This document shows positions 1 through 10,628 of a stretch of DNA of 64,000 nt, piece by piece. The notes below the pieces were generated by a model. The model was not told the origin of the DNA and ran no database searches. It saw only the letters and a program-made list of their open reading frames with translations. The translations under genes were made by a program, and so were the position numbers. Each line of letters opens with the position of its first letter. Position 1 is the first letter of the stretch. This stretch comes from Hymenobacter rigui (GTDB taxonomy: Bacteria > Bacteroidota > Bacteroidia > Cytophagales > Hymenobacteraceae), in contig NZ_RWIT01000005.1 of NCBI RefSeq assembly GCF_003944715.1, forward strand, positions 310,001 to 374,000, in the 5' to 3' direction.

Positions 1-1644
1 AGGTTTGGCCTGTTTTTTCAACACCCAATCAAACCACTGCAGCATTTGGCGGTACACGGGCACCTGAGCGGCCCGCTCAATGGGCAACCCCGCCTGGGCG
101 GCGCGCGGTGCCCACTGGGCTCCTCCGTGGTCGTATGGCCCAATCAGCAGTTGGTGTTTGCCCCGGTTGGCGGCCGTGGCGTGCTGCATGTACTGGCGGT
201 AATAGTACAGCGCGCCGTTCTGGTCGTCGTCGTAATAGCCTGTGATGGTGAGCACCGGTAGGTCGAGGGCGGCGTAATCGGCGGGTTTGGGCAGAATGCC
301 CTGCCAGTACGCATCAAAATCCGGGTGGCTCACCCATTTCTGAAAGAACGGGTTGGGCAGCTTCGCCACCGAATCGAGCTTGACGAAAGGCAGACGGTTT
401 TTGTAGAGCTGCCAAAACGTCCCATTCCAAAACGGCGCATCATTGAACACGGCGGAGTTCAGCTCCCGCCCGCTCACGTAAGTGGCCCATTGTAGAATAT
501 AGGAGTAGAACATATTTGACTCCCGCGGGAAATCAACCCCAAACCCAACGGCTACCATCGGGTTGATGGCCTTCAGCGCCGGGTGCCGGTACTCCTGCCG
601 AATTGCCTGCCACTGCGCGAATCCCAGGTAGGAGCCGCCCGTGGTAGCCACCTGCCCATCGGACCACGGCTGCTTGCTGGCCCAGTCGATGATATCATAC
701 AAATCCTGCGCGTCCTGCTCATAGGGGAAGAAGGAACCGCCCGATTTGCGCCGCCCCCGCGTGTCTACGTACACATACACGTAGCCATTGGTGGCAAACA
801 CGTTACCCTGGGTAGCCTCGCTCCCGCCCGGATATGGGCTCAACGACACAATAACGGGTACCCGCCCGCTGGTCGCCCCATTACGGTACACCAAGCCATG
901 CAGCTTTACTCCGTCGCGCATCGGTATCTGTGCTTCCTCATCAACCAGCCGCGCAGGGTCCAGCTCATACAGCAGCTGCTCCACCGTAGCCCGGTGGCGC
1001 TGGTAGAATGGGCCACTGAAACCCATGCGCATAAACCCTGCGGCAGCACTATACGTCAGCTTATTACCCCGCATGGCGGCCACGCTCAGGATTTTTCGCA
1101 ATTCACCGCGCACCAGCGTTGTCATAGCTGGCAGGTAAGCCCCCTTCTGACTATTGAGCAGATCCAGCCGCGTAAGGGCGGGCAATGAATCCAGCTGCTG
1201 CCGCAGCGCCAGCCGCAAAGCCGGCCGGAAAGCAGCCGAGGCTTCGTCGGGTACGCGCTGCTTCGCCACCGACCAGGCCATGGGAACCAGCGTGGGCGGT
1301 AAGATATAGATGGGAGATGGTTGCAAACGCATGGCCATCCGCCGGTAGCGGTGATAGTCTGTAAACCGGTTTTGCACCAACGCGGCCAACGCCCGCATCA
1401 TGTAGCTGCTTGCCAGCTGCGTGGTATCCGAAATCCGGTAGCGCGTTTGGGCCTCCCCTTCTAGCTTCTCCACTGCGTCGGCCACCGTCTGCAGGGCCCG
1501 GGCCACGCCCACCGAATCGGTAGGCTGCAACCCCACTGGTAGCTGCACCTGAAATTTTTCGTAGTAATCAGCCGGCAAAGGTGGTCGGCTCTGGCTTACT
1601 GCCAGCGAGGGTAGCAGCAGGGCCAGCCATAGAAACATGCGCAT
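1..1644 (-). CDS. CocE/NonD-family serine hydrolase (S15 peptidase-like), C-terminal end cut by window edge
   Basis: The frame is open from the start codon at 1644 to the left window edge, so the C-terminal part is missing; 548 codons are visible. An N-terminal signal peptide is seen (hydrophobic LALLLPSLAVSQS), so the enzyme is probably exported. The alpha/beta-hydrolase triad of the X-Pro dipeptidyl-peptidase/CocE family can be read in order: nucleophile Ser338 in GGSYLG, an Asp near 471 in GYYDDDQ, and a His near 505 in IGPYDHGG. The motif VYVDTRGRRKSGG upstream of the Ser is also typical of the family. Members hydrolyse acyl or peptide bonds of small substrates; the substrate here is unknown. 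A second Met lies two codons inside (1638). The gene is separated from atpC upstream by a strong terminator, so it has its own promoter. Confidence 0.88.
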   Translation of the reverse strand, partial: MRMFLWLALLLPSLAVSQSRPPLPADYYEKFQVQLPVGLQPTDSVGVARALQTVADAVEKLEGEAQTRYRISDTTQLASSYMMRALAALVQNRFTDYHRYRRMAMRLQPSPIYILPPTLVPMAWSVAKQRVPDEASAAFRPALRLALRQQLDSLPALTRLDLLNSQKGAYLPAMTTLVRGELRKILSVAAMRGNKLTYSAAAGFMRMGFSGPFYQRHRATVEQLLYELDPARLVDEEAQIPMRDGVKLHGLVYRNGATSGRVPVIVSLSPYPGGSEATQGNVFATNGYVYVYVDTRGRRKSGGSFFPYEQDAQDLYDIIDWASKQPWSDGQVATTGGSYLGFAQWQAIRQEYRHPALKAINPMVAVGFGVDFPRESNMFYSYILQWATYVSGRELNSAVFNDAPFWNGTFWQLYKNRLPFVKLDSVAKLPNPFFQKWVSHPDFDAYWQGILPKPADYAALDLPVLTITGYYDDDQNGALYYYRQYMQHATAANRGKHQLLIGPYDHGGAQWAPRAAQAGLPIERAAQVPVYRQMLQWFDWVLKKQAKP

Positions 1645-1740
1645 ACAGTGGAGAGGATAGAGTGAGAGCTTAAACATCGCTCTTTTCTAAATAATTACGC
1701 CGCCACTCCCAAGCAAATTTCCCCCTCCCGCCACACGCAA

Positions 1741-1777
1741 AAAGCCCCGCGCCTGGCTAGCAGACGCGGGGCTTTTC
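1741..1777 (-). terminator. Rho-independent terminator after atpDC
   Basis: A GC-rich stem (AAAAGCCCCGCG paired with CGCGGGGCTTTT) with a 13-nt loop lies 20 bp past the atpC stop. Read on the minus strand it ends in a T run. It should end the atpD-atpC transcript before the S15-like gene. Confidence 0.85.
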
Positions 1778-1796
1778 GGGAGTATACTTGGCCAAT

Positions 1797-2036
1797 TTAC
1801 GCCGAAGCCCCTTCTGCCAGTACAATTACATTGTTGCGCAGTACTTCTACCACACCGCCTTCGATGGCGAAGCGGGTAGAGCCACCGTTCAGCACCACTT
1901 CACCGGCTTTCAAAGCCGAAATCAGTGGGGCGTGGTTGTTCAATACTTCAAATAGGCCATCTACACCCGGAAACTGGGCCGATGCAACCTCCCCTTCAAA
2001 TACCTTACGGTCGGGCGTGATGATTTCCAGATGCAT
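1797..2036 (-). CDS. atpC: F0F1 ATP synthase epsilon subunit
   Basis: This 79-residue protein matches the N-terminal beta-sandwich domain of ATP synthase epsilon (MHLEIITPDRKVFEGEV, then GLFEVLNNHAPLISAL and EGGVVEVLRNNVIVLAEGA). It is the central-stalk subunit that couples F1 to F0 and can restrain ATP hydrolysis. The length is short, because the C-terminal helical domain of E. coli-type epsilon (about 50 residues) is absent, which is common in Bacteroidota. It follows atpD on the same strand with an 81-bp gap occupied by a palindromic repeat that ends a few bases before the atpC start. The other atp genes are not in the window. Confidence 0.96.
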   Translation of the reverse strand: MHLEIITPDRKVFEGEVASAQFPGVDGLFEVLNNHAPLISALKAGEVVLNGGSTRFAIEGGVVEVLRNNVIVLAEGASA

Positions 2037-2040
2037 ATCA

Positions 2041-2112
2041 GTTGTCAGTTTTTAGTTGTCAGTTGTCAGCGTCAGAACTTTCTGACAACTGACAACTGAT
2101 AACTGTCAACTA
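2041..2112. repeat. Palindromic AGTTGTCAGTT-type repeat between atpD and atpC
   Basis: Copies of AGTTGTCAG on one side are mirrored by CTGACAACT on the other, giving a stem-loop that fills almost the whole gap between atpD and atpC. Related sequence is found at 12915-13008 and 62971-63038. The element ends about 5 bp from the atpC start codon, so in mRNA the hairpin would sit directly upstream of the translation start. Confidence 0.8.
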
Positions 2113-2117
2113 AAAAA

Positions 2118-3647
<1,530 letters not shown>

Positions 3648-3663
3648 TCAACGTTTCAGGTCG

Positions 3664-3694
3664 CAAAAGTACGGCTTAATCCCGGCATTGCCAA
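3664..3694 (-). promoter_or_regulatory. Bacteroidota-type promoter of atpDC
   Basis: On the minus strand a TTG (3694-3692) is followed after 20 nt by TACTTTTG (3671-3664). This fits the Bacteroidota housekeeping sigma consensus TTTG-N19-21-TAnnTTTG. It lies about 40 bp upstream of the atpD start. Confidence 0.75.
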
Positions 3695-3817
3695 GAGGCC
3701 TCCGCAGCCCGCTTCACCAACTTTTTTTTCATTGGTTGACTCCCTGAAAATCAGCTCAAAAACCCCTTTTCACCCCCATTATGCTTTCCCCGCCCAGAAA
3801 AATTTTTGCCCGAAAAT

Positions 3818-3847
3818 TTGCCTGGAATAAAAGCCGCCGTACATTTG
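3818..3847 (+). promoter_or_regulatory. Bacteroidota-type promoter of tRNA-Gln
   Basis: TTG at 3818-3820 is followed after 19 nt by TACATTTG (3840-3847), matching TTTG-N19-21-TAnnTTTG. The tRNA begins 44 bp downstream. Confidence 0.75.
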
Positions 3848-3890
3848 CACAACCAAACGGCACGCTTACACCGGCAGCCGAGCGGGAAAT

Positions 3891-3963
3891 TGTCCGATGG
3901 TGTAACTGGCAACACGCTTGATTTTGATTCAAGAAAGTCCAGGTTCGAGCCCTGGTCGGACAA
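3891..3963 (+). tRNA. tRNA-Gln (anticodon TTG)
   Basis: The acceptor stem TGTCCGA pairs with TCGGACA. The anticodon stem CTTGA/TCAAG encloses the loop TTTTGAT, whose positions 34-36 read TTG (Gln). The T arm CCAGG-TTCGAGC-CCTGG is perfect. The CCA end is not encoded. It has its own upstream promoter and a strong terminator 12 bp downstream, so it is a single-gene unit. Confidence 0.97.
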
Positions 3964-3974
3964 CTTCACACAAC

Positions 3975-4028
3975 GCGAAAGGCGCTGATTCTTCCTCATA
4001 CCGGAAGAGTCGGCGCCTTTCGCTTTTT
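3975..4028 (+). terminator. Terminator after tRNA-Gln
   Basis: A long hairpin with outer arms GCGAAAGGCGC / GCGCCTTTCGC and a further inner pairing around CTTCC/GGAAG is followed by a TTTTT run. Confidence 0.9.
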
Positions 4029-4030
4029 CA

Positions 4031-4126
4031 ATTACAGATTTTTCCGATTGAAAAGGGATTTCGCAGATGGACCGGCCAGTTCTGTCGTCTGCGAAATCCC
4101 TTTTTCTATTCTGTAAAATCTGTGAT
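4031..4126. repeat. Nested inverted repeat upstream of prs
   Basis: Outer arms at 4031-4042 and 4115-4126 (ATTACAGATTTT / AAAATCTGTGAT) enclose perfect 17-bp inner arms at 4051-4067 and 4088-4104 (AAAAGGGATTTCGCAGA and its complement). It comes directly after the tRNA terminator and ends 24 bp before the prs start. The wording (ATTTCGCAGA, AAATCTGTGA) resembles the repeat at 6933-7147. Confidence 0.8.
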
Positions 4127-4149
4127 TCACTTTTCTACCACCCCTTTTC

Positions 4150-5079
<930 letters not shown>

Positions 5080-5114
5080 CCAGATCCGGTAACACCGTTT
5101 TTGGCATGGTATTG

Positions 5115-5150
5115 AAGAGAGGGGGCTGTAAAAGGTTCCCTCTCTTTGTA
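5115..5150 (+). terminator. Probable terminator after prs
   Basis: AAGAGAGGG pairs with CCCTCTCTT around an 18-nt loop and is followed by a T-rich stretch (TTGTATTTTATTTTC). It lies between prs and the lipoprotein gene start at 5167. Confidence 0.6.
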
Positions 5151-5166
5151 TTTTATTTTCTCCGTT

Positions 5167-6228
5167 ATGAAACGTCCTCTACTCCGTTCAATATCCTCCT
5201 GCCTGGGCCTGCTGCTGGTTGCCAGCAGCTGTACTACTACGGTACACATGCAGGCCCTTGCTCCTGCCGCCGTGCACATGCCTCGCGATATGCAGCGCAT
5301 TGCCACGGCCAGCCGGGTGCTGCCGGATAGCCGCCGCGACAAGTTCTTTGATGTGCTGGAAGGCGTGTTCACGGGCGAAGGCCCCATGGTGGACCGGGCC
5401 GGCACCGAAGCCTGCATCATGAGTGTGGGCGAATCGTTGGTGCGCAACAGTCCCCGTTTCCGGGTAACGCCGGCCAACCTGCAGCTGCAGGGCCGCACCC
5501 GCGAGTTTTTCCTGCCCCCACTGGCCCCAGCCTACGTGCAGCAGCTGTGCCGCACCTCGCAGGTAGAAGGTCTGGTAGTGCTGGAGGCCTTCGACTCGGA
5601 TATGCTGCTGGAGCAGAAAAAGGAAGAGCGCACCATTAAGGAGAAAGACAAGCCCGACCGCAAGGTGCAGGTAACCGTGGTGAACATGGCCATGCGCGTG
5701 GTAACCGGCTTCCGTACCTACGGTCCTCAGGGCACGGTAGTAGACCAGGCCAAGCAGGAGGACCGCCTCAACTGGACCAGTGAGGGTGCCACTTACCAGG
5801 CTGCCCTGGCCGGCCTTCCCGCCCCCGGCGAGTGTATCCGGCAGGTATCGTTGCGGGTGGGCGACCAGTATGCCCGCCGCATTGCGCCCTCCTACGTGGC
5901 CGTATCCCGCGACCTGTACACCCGGGCCCGAAAGGACGATTTCATGCGGCAGGCCCAGCAGCGGGTAGCCGCCACCGACTGGACCCAGGCTGCCACCATG
6001 TGGCAGCAGGCCGCCCGCAACCCTGATGCCCGCGTGGCAGGCCGCGCTTTCTATAACCTGGCCGTGGCACAGGAAATGAACGGCGACCTGCCCGGTGCCA
6101 TTGATTACGCCCGCAAAGCCGCCTACGACTATCACCTCCGCGCCGCCGTGGCGTATCTGCGGGAGTTACAGGCCCGTCAGCAGGCGGAGCAGGTAGTGGA
6201 GCAGCAGATGGGAGGCACCGCCAACTAA
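5167..6228 (+). CDS. Lipoprotein of unknown function (DUF6340-like)
   Basis: A 353-residue predicted lipoprotein. The signal peptide runs MKRPLLRSISSCLGLLLVAS and the lipobox ends at SSCTTT. An upstream Met at 5146 would only add a non-signal-like extension, so 5167 is preferred. The middle part (PRFRVTPANLQLQ, SQVEGLVVLEAFDSDM) recalls the Bacteroidota DUF6340 family, a name I give with caution. The C-terminal third is helical and TPR-like: it reads AATMWQQAARNPDARVAGRA, then FYNLAVAQEMNGDLPGAIDYA. It is likely anchored in the outer membrane; no catalytic residues are seen. Confidence 0.85.
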   Translation: MKRPLLRSISSCLGLLLVASSCTTTVHMQALAPAAVHMPRDMQRIATASRVLPDSRRDKFFDVLEGVFTGEGPMVDRAGTEACIMSVGESLVRNSPRFRVTPANLQLQGRTREFFLPPLAPAYVQQLCRTSQVEGLVVLEAFDSDMLLEQKKEERTIKEKDKPDRKVQVTVVNMAMRVVTGFRTYGPQGTVVDQAKQEDRLNWTSEGATYQAALAGLPAPGECIRQVSLRVGDQYARRIAPSYVAVSRDLYTRARKDDFMRQAQQRVAATDWTQAATMWQQAARNPDARVAGRAFYNLAVAQEMNGDLPGAIDYARKAAYDYHLRAAVAYLRELQARQQAEQVVEQQMGGTAN

Positions 6229-6300
6229 CCAACAGATGAGGTTTAGGCTATTGTTTAAGGTCATTTTAGGTGACGTCTTTTAACTACCGCCCCTTATGTC

Positions 6301-6308
6301 TATCTTTG
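6301..6308 (+). promoter_or_regulatory. -7 promoter element of rplY
   Basis: TATCTTTG matches TAnnTTTG and lies 50 bp before the rplY start at 6359. It overlaps the upstream in-frame ATG at 6296, which shows that the longer frame is not the true start. A clear -33 TTG at the right distance was not seen. Confidence 0.6.
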
Positions 6309-6358
6309 CGGCCCGTTTACCTGCTGTGGGTAAGCGTTTTCCTCAAAAGCACACTTTT

Positions 6359-6931
6359 ATGAAAAGCCTCGAGATTGTAGGGTTTAAAAGAGCGAATCTC
6401 GGTAAGAAGGACGCCAAGGCGCTCCGCCTCGACTCGTACGTACCATGCGTACTGTACGGTGGCGAAGACCAGGTTCACTTCTCCGTTCCGGCCATCCTGT
6501 TCCGCGAGTTGCTGTACACCCCTGAGGTGCACGTAGTTGAACTGAACATCGAAGGTGACATCCGTCGCGCTATCGTGCAGGACGCCCAGTTCCACCCCGT
6601 GAACGAAATGCTGCTGCACGTTGACTTCCTGGAACTGCAGGAAGGCAAAGAAGTGAAGATGGAAGTTCCCGTGAAGTACGTAGGCGTTTCGCCGGGCGTA
6701 CTGGCCGGTGGCAAGCTGGTAAGCAAGCTGCGTAAGATCAAAGTAAAAGCTACCCCCGAAAACCTGCCTGATTCCGTGGAAGTGGACATTTCGGACCTGG
6801 GCCTGGGCAAGTCGATCAAAGTGAACAAAGTGGAGCCCAAAGGCTACACCATCCTCACCAACTCGCTGGCTCCCATTGCCACCGTTACCATCCCGCGTGC
6901 CCTCAAAGGCCAGCTGCAGGCTGACAAATAA
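6359..6931 (+). CDS. rplY: 50S ribosomal protein bL25 (Ctc form)
   Basis: The 190-residue protein has an N-terminal 5S-rRNA-binding L25 domain (KRANLGKKDAKALRLDSYVP, then HVDFLELQEGKEVKMEVPV) and a C-terminal TL5/Ctc beta domain (VSPGVLAGGKLVSKLRKIKV through ILTNSLAPIATVTIP). It is therefore the long Ctc form rather than the short E. coli L25. It binds 5S rRNA in the large ribosomal subunit. The in-frame ATG at 6296 is rejected because it overlaps the promoter -7 element and adds residues outside the family. pth follows downstream beyond a terminator and a repeat. Confidence 0.97.
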   Translation: MKSLEIVGFKRANLGKKDAKALRLDSYVPCVLYGGEDQVHFSVPAILFRELLYTPEVHVVELNIEGDIRRAIVQDAQFHPVNEMLLHVDFLELQEGKEVKMEVPVKYVGVSPGVLAGGKLVSKLRKIKVKATPENLPDSVEVDISDLGLGKSIKVNKVEPKGYTILTNSLAPIATVTIPRALKGQLQADK

Positions 6932-6932
6932 G

Positions 6933-7147
6933 GCTCACGGATTTTTTCGGATCAGCGTCGGACTTCTACGGATTTCGTGGACGATTTTCCGGAATAATCT
7001 TATCAAAAAGGCTGTCCTGTTCGCAGGGCAGCCTTTTTTTATAGGCACGGGGCATCCGTTACGTGCTGTTTGATTGCGGCGGGCTGAATATCTTTCGGCT
7101 ACCAAATCCGCGAAAATCCGACTCTAATCCGCTACAAATCCGTGAGC
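6933..7147. repeat. Large imperfect inverted repeat between rplY and pth
   Basis: The left part (6933 to about 6980) and the right part (about 7101 to 7147) are reverse complements with mismatches. The outermost 11 bp are perfect (GCTCACGGATT at 6933-6943 and AATCCGTGAGC at 7137-7147). Both parts consist of spaced AATCCG words. The rplY terminator lies in the middle. The right end contains the GTG start and second codon of pth. Confidence 0.75.
7005..7040 (+). terminator. Terminator after rplY
   Basis: AAGGCTGTCCTG and CAGGGCAGCCTT form a stem around a 4-nt loop, followed by seven T. It lies 73 bp after the rplY stop. Confidence 0.9.
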
Positions 7148-7711
7148 AAGTTTCTTGTGCTGTGCCTGGGCAACATCGGGCCGGAATATGCCGATACGCG
7201 CCACAATGTAGGCTTTATGGTGGGCGACTACCTGGCCCGCAAGCACGACGCCGCACCCTGGCAGCTGGGTCGCCACGCCTTCACCACCGAAATCAAGCAC
7301 AAAGGCCACACCTACGTGCTGGTGAAACCCACTACCTACATGAACCTGAGCGGCAAGGCGGCGGCCCACTGGCTGAGCACCCTCAAGCTTACGAAGGAGA
7401 ACATGGTAGTCGTTACCGACGACCTGGCCCTGCCCTTCGGTAAGCTGCGGCTGAAAGCCAAAGGCTCGGCCGGCGGCCAGAACGGCCTTAAGCACATCCA
7501 GGAAACCCTGGGCTCTGACGAGTACGCCCGCCTGCGCTTCGGCATCGACTCCAGCTTCTCGAAGGGCCGCCAAGTGGATTATGTGCTCAGCCCGTTTTCA
7601 GCGGATGAGAAGATTGACCTGGAAAGTCGATTGGAAAAGGCCGCCGAAGCCGTGCTGGCCTTTGGGTCAATGGGCGTGGAGCGGGCTATGAACGTGGTAA
7701 ACGTGAAGTAG
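7142..7711 (+). CDS. pth: Peptidyl-tRNA hydrolase
   Basis: Pth releases tRNA from peptidyl-tRNA that drops off the ribosome. The 189-residue protein carries the catalytic His in DTRHNVGFMV, the conserved GNIG near the N-terminus, KPTTYMNLSG, DDLALPFGKLRLKAKGSAGG and GQNGLKHI. The start is GTG at 7142, required by the family N-terminus MSKFLVLCLGN; no in-frame ATG exists before the core. That GTG lies in the right arm of the inverted repeat at 6933-7147. A bidirectional-looking terminator follows. Confidence 0.97.
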   Translation: MSKFLVLCLGNIGPEYADTRHNVGFMVGDYLARKHDAAPWQLGRHAFTTEIKHKGHTYVLVKPTTYMNLSGKAAAHWLSTLKLTKENMVVVTDDLALPFGKLRLKAKGSAGGQNGLKHIQETLGSDEYARLRFGIDSSFSKGRQVDYVLSPFSADEKIDLESRLEKAAEAVLAFGSMGVERAMNVVNVK

Positions 7712-7733
7712 GGAAGCCTGAGACGGTAAGAAC

Positions 7734-7768
7734 AAAGCCGCTACCATATACACGGTAGCGGCTTTTTA
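7734..7768. terminator. Terminator between convergent pth and the orphan gene
   Basis: AAAGCCGCTACC and GGTAGCGGCTTT pair around a short loop and are followed by T residues. The stop codon of the minus-strand gene (7766-7768) overlaps its end, so it could serve both convergent genes. Confidence 0.85.
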
Positions 7769-8419
7769 TTTACCCTGGATAAGATGAGTTGAGAGTTTCT
7801 GCACACCAAAATGGCTGGACAGCCTATCCACCTTTTCACATAAACCTGTCAATGTCCTTTCGGCTGTAGAAATGGCAGAAGCTAGTGCATCTATTCCTAC
7901 TGAGAATTCCGGTAAGGTTGGTGGATCAAACCCTTCGTCTTCATCATGACAGGTAATATGCAGTACAGGTCCTTGCCGGGTAGCTTTTGGGCATGGATGA
8001 CCTTCCATGCAGAAGTAGCCTGATTGAAACTGTGGTTTCACTAATACCTGCCAACTGTACAGATCAGCCAGCGTACCGCAGCACTGCGGAACTAGTACGG
8101 GAGTACCATCCAGGAACAGTATACCGCCGCCGAATAAGGCACACGAGTCTGCTGCCTCTACTACTTCATCTCCGGGGTGTAAGTGAGCATCTATAAGCTT
8201 CTGTAAATCTGATAAAGTCCAGTCATCTACCGCTATAAAACTGCTACCCAGTAGCACACGTCTATAATTGTTGAATCCGGCTATCTGTAATATGCGGGCC
8301 TCATACTGCTCCCATTGCAGCGGATTTTGCATAAAATTTGACTCAGGGCGCGGACCTACCAGTTGCCAGTCGACAGCGGACGACGAAATTTCCAACACGG
8401 GGACTAGCTCTACTTTCAT
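7766..8419 (-). CDS. Orphan protein of unknown function
   Basis: A 217-residue protein starting MKVELVPVLEIS (8419); an upstream Met at 8443 adds eight residues that do not look conserved. No signal peptide or membrane segment is seen. It has several Cys and His (SGYFCMEGHPCPKA, LHITCHDEDEGF) and a helical C-terminus (ALASAISTAERTLTGL). Codon use is more AT-rich than the neighbours, which suggests a recently acquired gene. The N-terminus resembles that of another orphan at 60320-60634 (MKLVPLSEI), perhaps the same loose family. Immunity proteins of polymorphic toxins often look like this, but there is no toxin nearby, so no function is claimed. Confidence 0.7.
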   Translation of the reverse strand: MKVELVPVLEISSSAVDWQLVGPRPESNFMQNPLQWEQYEARILQIAGFNNYRRVLLGSSFIAVDDWTLSDLQKLIDAHLHPGDEVVEAADSCALFGGGILFLDGTPVLVPQCCGTLADLYSWQVLVKPQFQSGYFCMEGHPCPKATRQGPVLHITCHDEDEGFDPPTLPEFSVGIDALASAISTAERTLTGLCEKVDRLSSHFGVQKLSTHLIQGK

Positions 8420-8521
8420 TGACAGATTTATTATCCTATTCACTAGTTTTACGCAGTTGCTTTGCTTTGGTATCCCGAACAGAATACCAAATGAGCTTTC
8501 ACTAAACTACCTATTACTCAC

Positions 8522-8567
8522 AAAAAAGGGAGCTACGACTGGCAGTTGCCAGTCATAGCTCCCTTTT
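8522..8567 (-). terminator. Terminator after metG
   Basis: A long hairpin (AAAAGGGAGCTA with TAGCTCCCTTTT, and an inner GACTGGCA/TGCCAGTC) lies 16 bp beyond the metG stop. On the minus strand it ends in a T run. Confidence 0.9.
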
Positions 8568-8582
8568 GCTCAGTTTCAAAAA

Positions 8583-10628
8583 TTACGCTACGCCCGAACC
8601 CGGCCGCACGGGGCTGCTGGGCTGCATGAGGCTGAGGACACCGTCGGCGTTTTCGGCCATCAGGAGCATGCCCTGGCTTTGGATACCTTTGATTTCGCGG
8701 GGGGCGAGGTTGAGCAGCACCTGCACCTGCTGGCCGATGAGGGCCTCGGGCAGGAAGTGCTCGGCAATGCCCGACACGATGGTGCGGGGCTCGTCGAAAC
8801 CGAGGTCTACGCTGAGTTTGAGCAGCTTTTTGGTTTTGGCGACCTTCTCGGCGGCCACGATGGTGCCGATGCGCAGATCCATCTGCTGGAACTGCTCGAA
8901 GCTCACGTCCTCTTTCGCGGGGGCGGCTACGGCGGCGGCCAACTCGTTGGCTTTCTTAGTGTCGAGCAGCTTCTGCACCTGGGCTTCCACGGTGGCGTCC
9001 TCGATTTTGGTGAACAGCAGCGCGGCTTCGGCCAGCTGGTGGCCGGCGGGCAGGGCATCGGGGCGGCCGGCTTGGGACCAGGGGCCTTTCTCGGTGTTCA
9101 GCATCCGGCCCAGGCGGGCGGCGGCTTCGGGCAGGAAGGGCTCCAGCAGCGTGACCAGCGCGGCAGCCAGCTGCAACGATACGTGTAGCACGGTGCCGGT
9201 GCGGGCCTCATCGGTTTTGATGAGCTTCCAAGGCTCCTGATCGGCCAGGTACTTGTTGCCGAGGCGCGAGAGGTTCATCAGCTCGTTCAGGGCGTCGCGG
9301 AAGCGGTAGTTGTCAATCAGCTCCCCGATGCGGGCCGGGAACTCCTGCAGCTGGCGCAGCACGTCCTCGTCCTCGGTGGTGAAGCCCACGGCGGCGGGTA
9401 CTTTACCTTCGAAGAACTTGTGAGTGAGCACCACGGCCCGGTTCACGAAGTTGCCGAGGTTGGCTACCAGTTCGTTGTTGTTGCGGGCCTGGAAGTCTTT
9501 CCAAGTGAAGTCGTTGTCCTTGGTTTCGGGGGCGTTGGCGCAGAGTACGTAGCGCAGCACGTCGGCCTGGCCGGGGAAATCCTGCAGGTACTCGTGCAGC
9601 CACACGGCCCAGTTGCGGCTCGTGCTGATTTTGTCGCCTTCCAGGTTCAGGAACTCGTTGGCAGGCACGTTATCGGGCAGGATGTAGTCGCCGTGGGCCT
9701 TGAGCATCGTGGGGAAGATGATGCAGTGGAACACGATGTTGTCCTTGCCGATGAAGTGCACCAGCTTGGTTTCGGGGTCTTTCCAGTAGGTTTCCCAGGT
9801 GTCGGGCAGCAGGTCCTTGGTGGCCGAAATGTAGCCGATGGGCGCATCAAACCACACGTACAGCACCTTGCCCTCAGCCCCGGCCACCGGCACGGGCACG
9901 CCCCAGTCCAGGTCGCGGGTTACGGCGCGCGGGTGCAGGCCCTGGTCAATCCAGGATTTGCACTGGCCGTACACGTTGGCTTTCCAGTCCTGTTTGTGGC
10001 CTTCCACAATCCACTCGCGCAGCCAGGGCTCGTACTGATCCAGGGGCAAATACCAGTGCTTGGTTTCGCGCAGCACGGGGTGGTTGCCGCTCAGCATGGA
10101 GCGGGGGTTGATCAGCTCGGTGGGGCTGAGGGAGGTGCCGCACTTCTCGCACTGATCGCCGTAGGCGTTTTCGTTGCCGCAGTTGGGGCAGGTACCCACG
10201 ATGTAGCGGTCGGCCAGAAACTGGTCGGCCTTCTCATCATAGTACTGCTCGGAGGTCTGCTCAATGAACTTGCCTTCCTCGTAGAGCTTCCTGAAAAAGC
10301 CGCTGGCTACCTCGGCGTGCGTTTTAGAGGACGTGCGCGAGTAGATATCGAACGACACGCCGAACTCCTGGAACGAGTCGCGGATGATGGCGTGGTACTT
10401 ATCGACTACTTGCTGGGGCGTGACGCCCTCCTTCTGGGCCCGGATGGTGATGGGTACGCCGTGCTCATCGGAGCCGCAGATGAATTTCACGTCGCGCTGC
10501 TGGGCGCGCAGGTAGCGCACGTAGATGTCGGCGGGCAGGTACACGCCAGCCAGGTGGCCGATGTGCACGGGGCCGTTGGCGTAGGGCAGCGCGGCCGTTA
10601 CGGTGAAGCGCTTGGGAAGAGAGGACAT
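8583..10628 (-). CDS. metG: Methionyl-tRNA synthetase
   Basis: It charges tRNA-Met. The 681-residue protein is the long form. It has the class I HIGH signature ([20 protein letters not shown]), a zinc knuckle pair ([18 protein letters not shown]), the KMSKS-equivalent loop as [13 protein letters not shown], and a C-terminal tRNA-binding EMAP/Trbp111 domain ([20 protein letters not shown] and [14 protein letters not shown]). The start is set at 10628 ([19 protein letters not shown]); the upstream Met at 10673 adds 15 residues before the conserved core. A near-consensus -7 element (TTCCTTTG on the minus strand, about 10688) lies about 55 bp upstream. Confidence 0.98.
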   Translation of the reverse strand: MSSLPKRFTVTAALPYANGPVHIGHLAGVYLPADIYVRYLRAQQRDVKFICGSDEHGVPITIRAQKEGVTPQQVVDKYHAIIRDSFQEFGVSFDIYSRTSSKTHAEVASGFFRKLYEEGKFIEQTSEQYYDEKADQFLADRYIVGTCPNCGNENAYGDQCEKCGTSLSPTELINPRSMLSGNHPVLRETKHWYLPLDQYEPWLREWIVEGHKQDWKANVYGQCKSWIDQGLHPRAVTRDLDWGVPVPVAGAEGKVLYVWFDAPIGYISATKDLLPDTWETYWKDPETKLVHFIGKDNIVFHCIIFPTMLKAHGDYILPDNVPANEFLNLEGDKISTSRNWAVWLHEYLQDFPGQADVLRYVLCANAPETKDNDFTWKDFQARNNNELVANLGNFVNRAVVLTHKFFEGKVPAAVGFTTEDEDVLRQLQEFPARIGELIDNYRFRDALNELMNLSRLGNKYLADQEPWKLIKTDEARTGTVLHVSLQLAAALVTLLEPFLPEAAARLGRMLNTEKGPWSQAGRPDALPAGHQLAEAALLFTKIEDATVEAQVQKLLDTKKANELAAAVAAPAKEDVSFEQFQQMDLRIGTIVAAEKVAKTKKLLKLSVDLGFDEPRTIVSGIAEHFLPEALIGQQVQVLLNLAPREIKGIQSQGMLLMAENADGVLSLMQPSSPVRPGSGVA

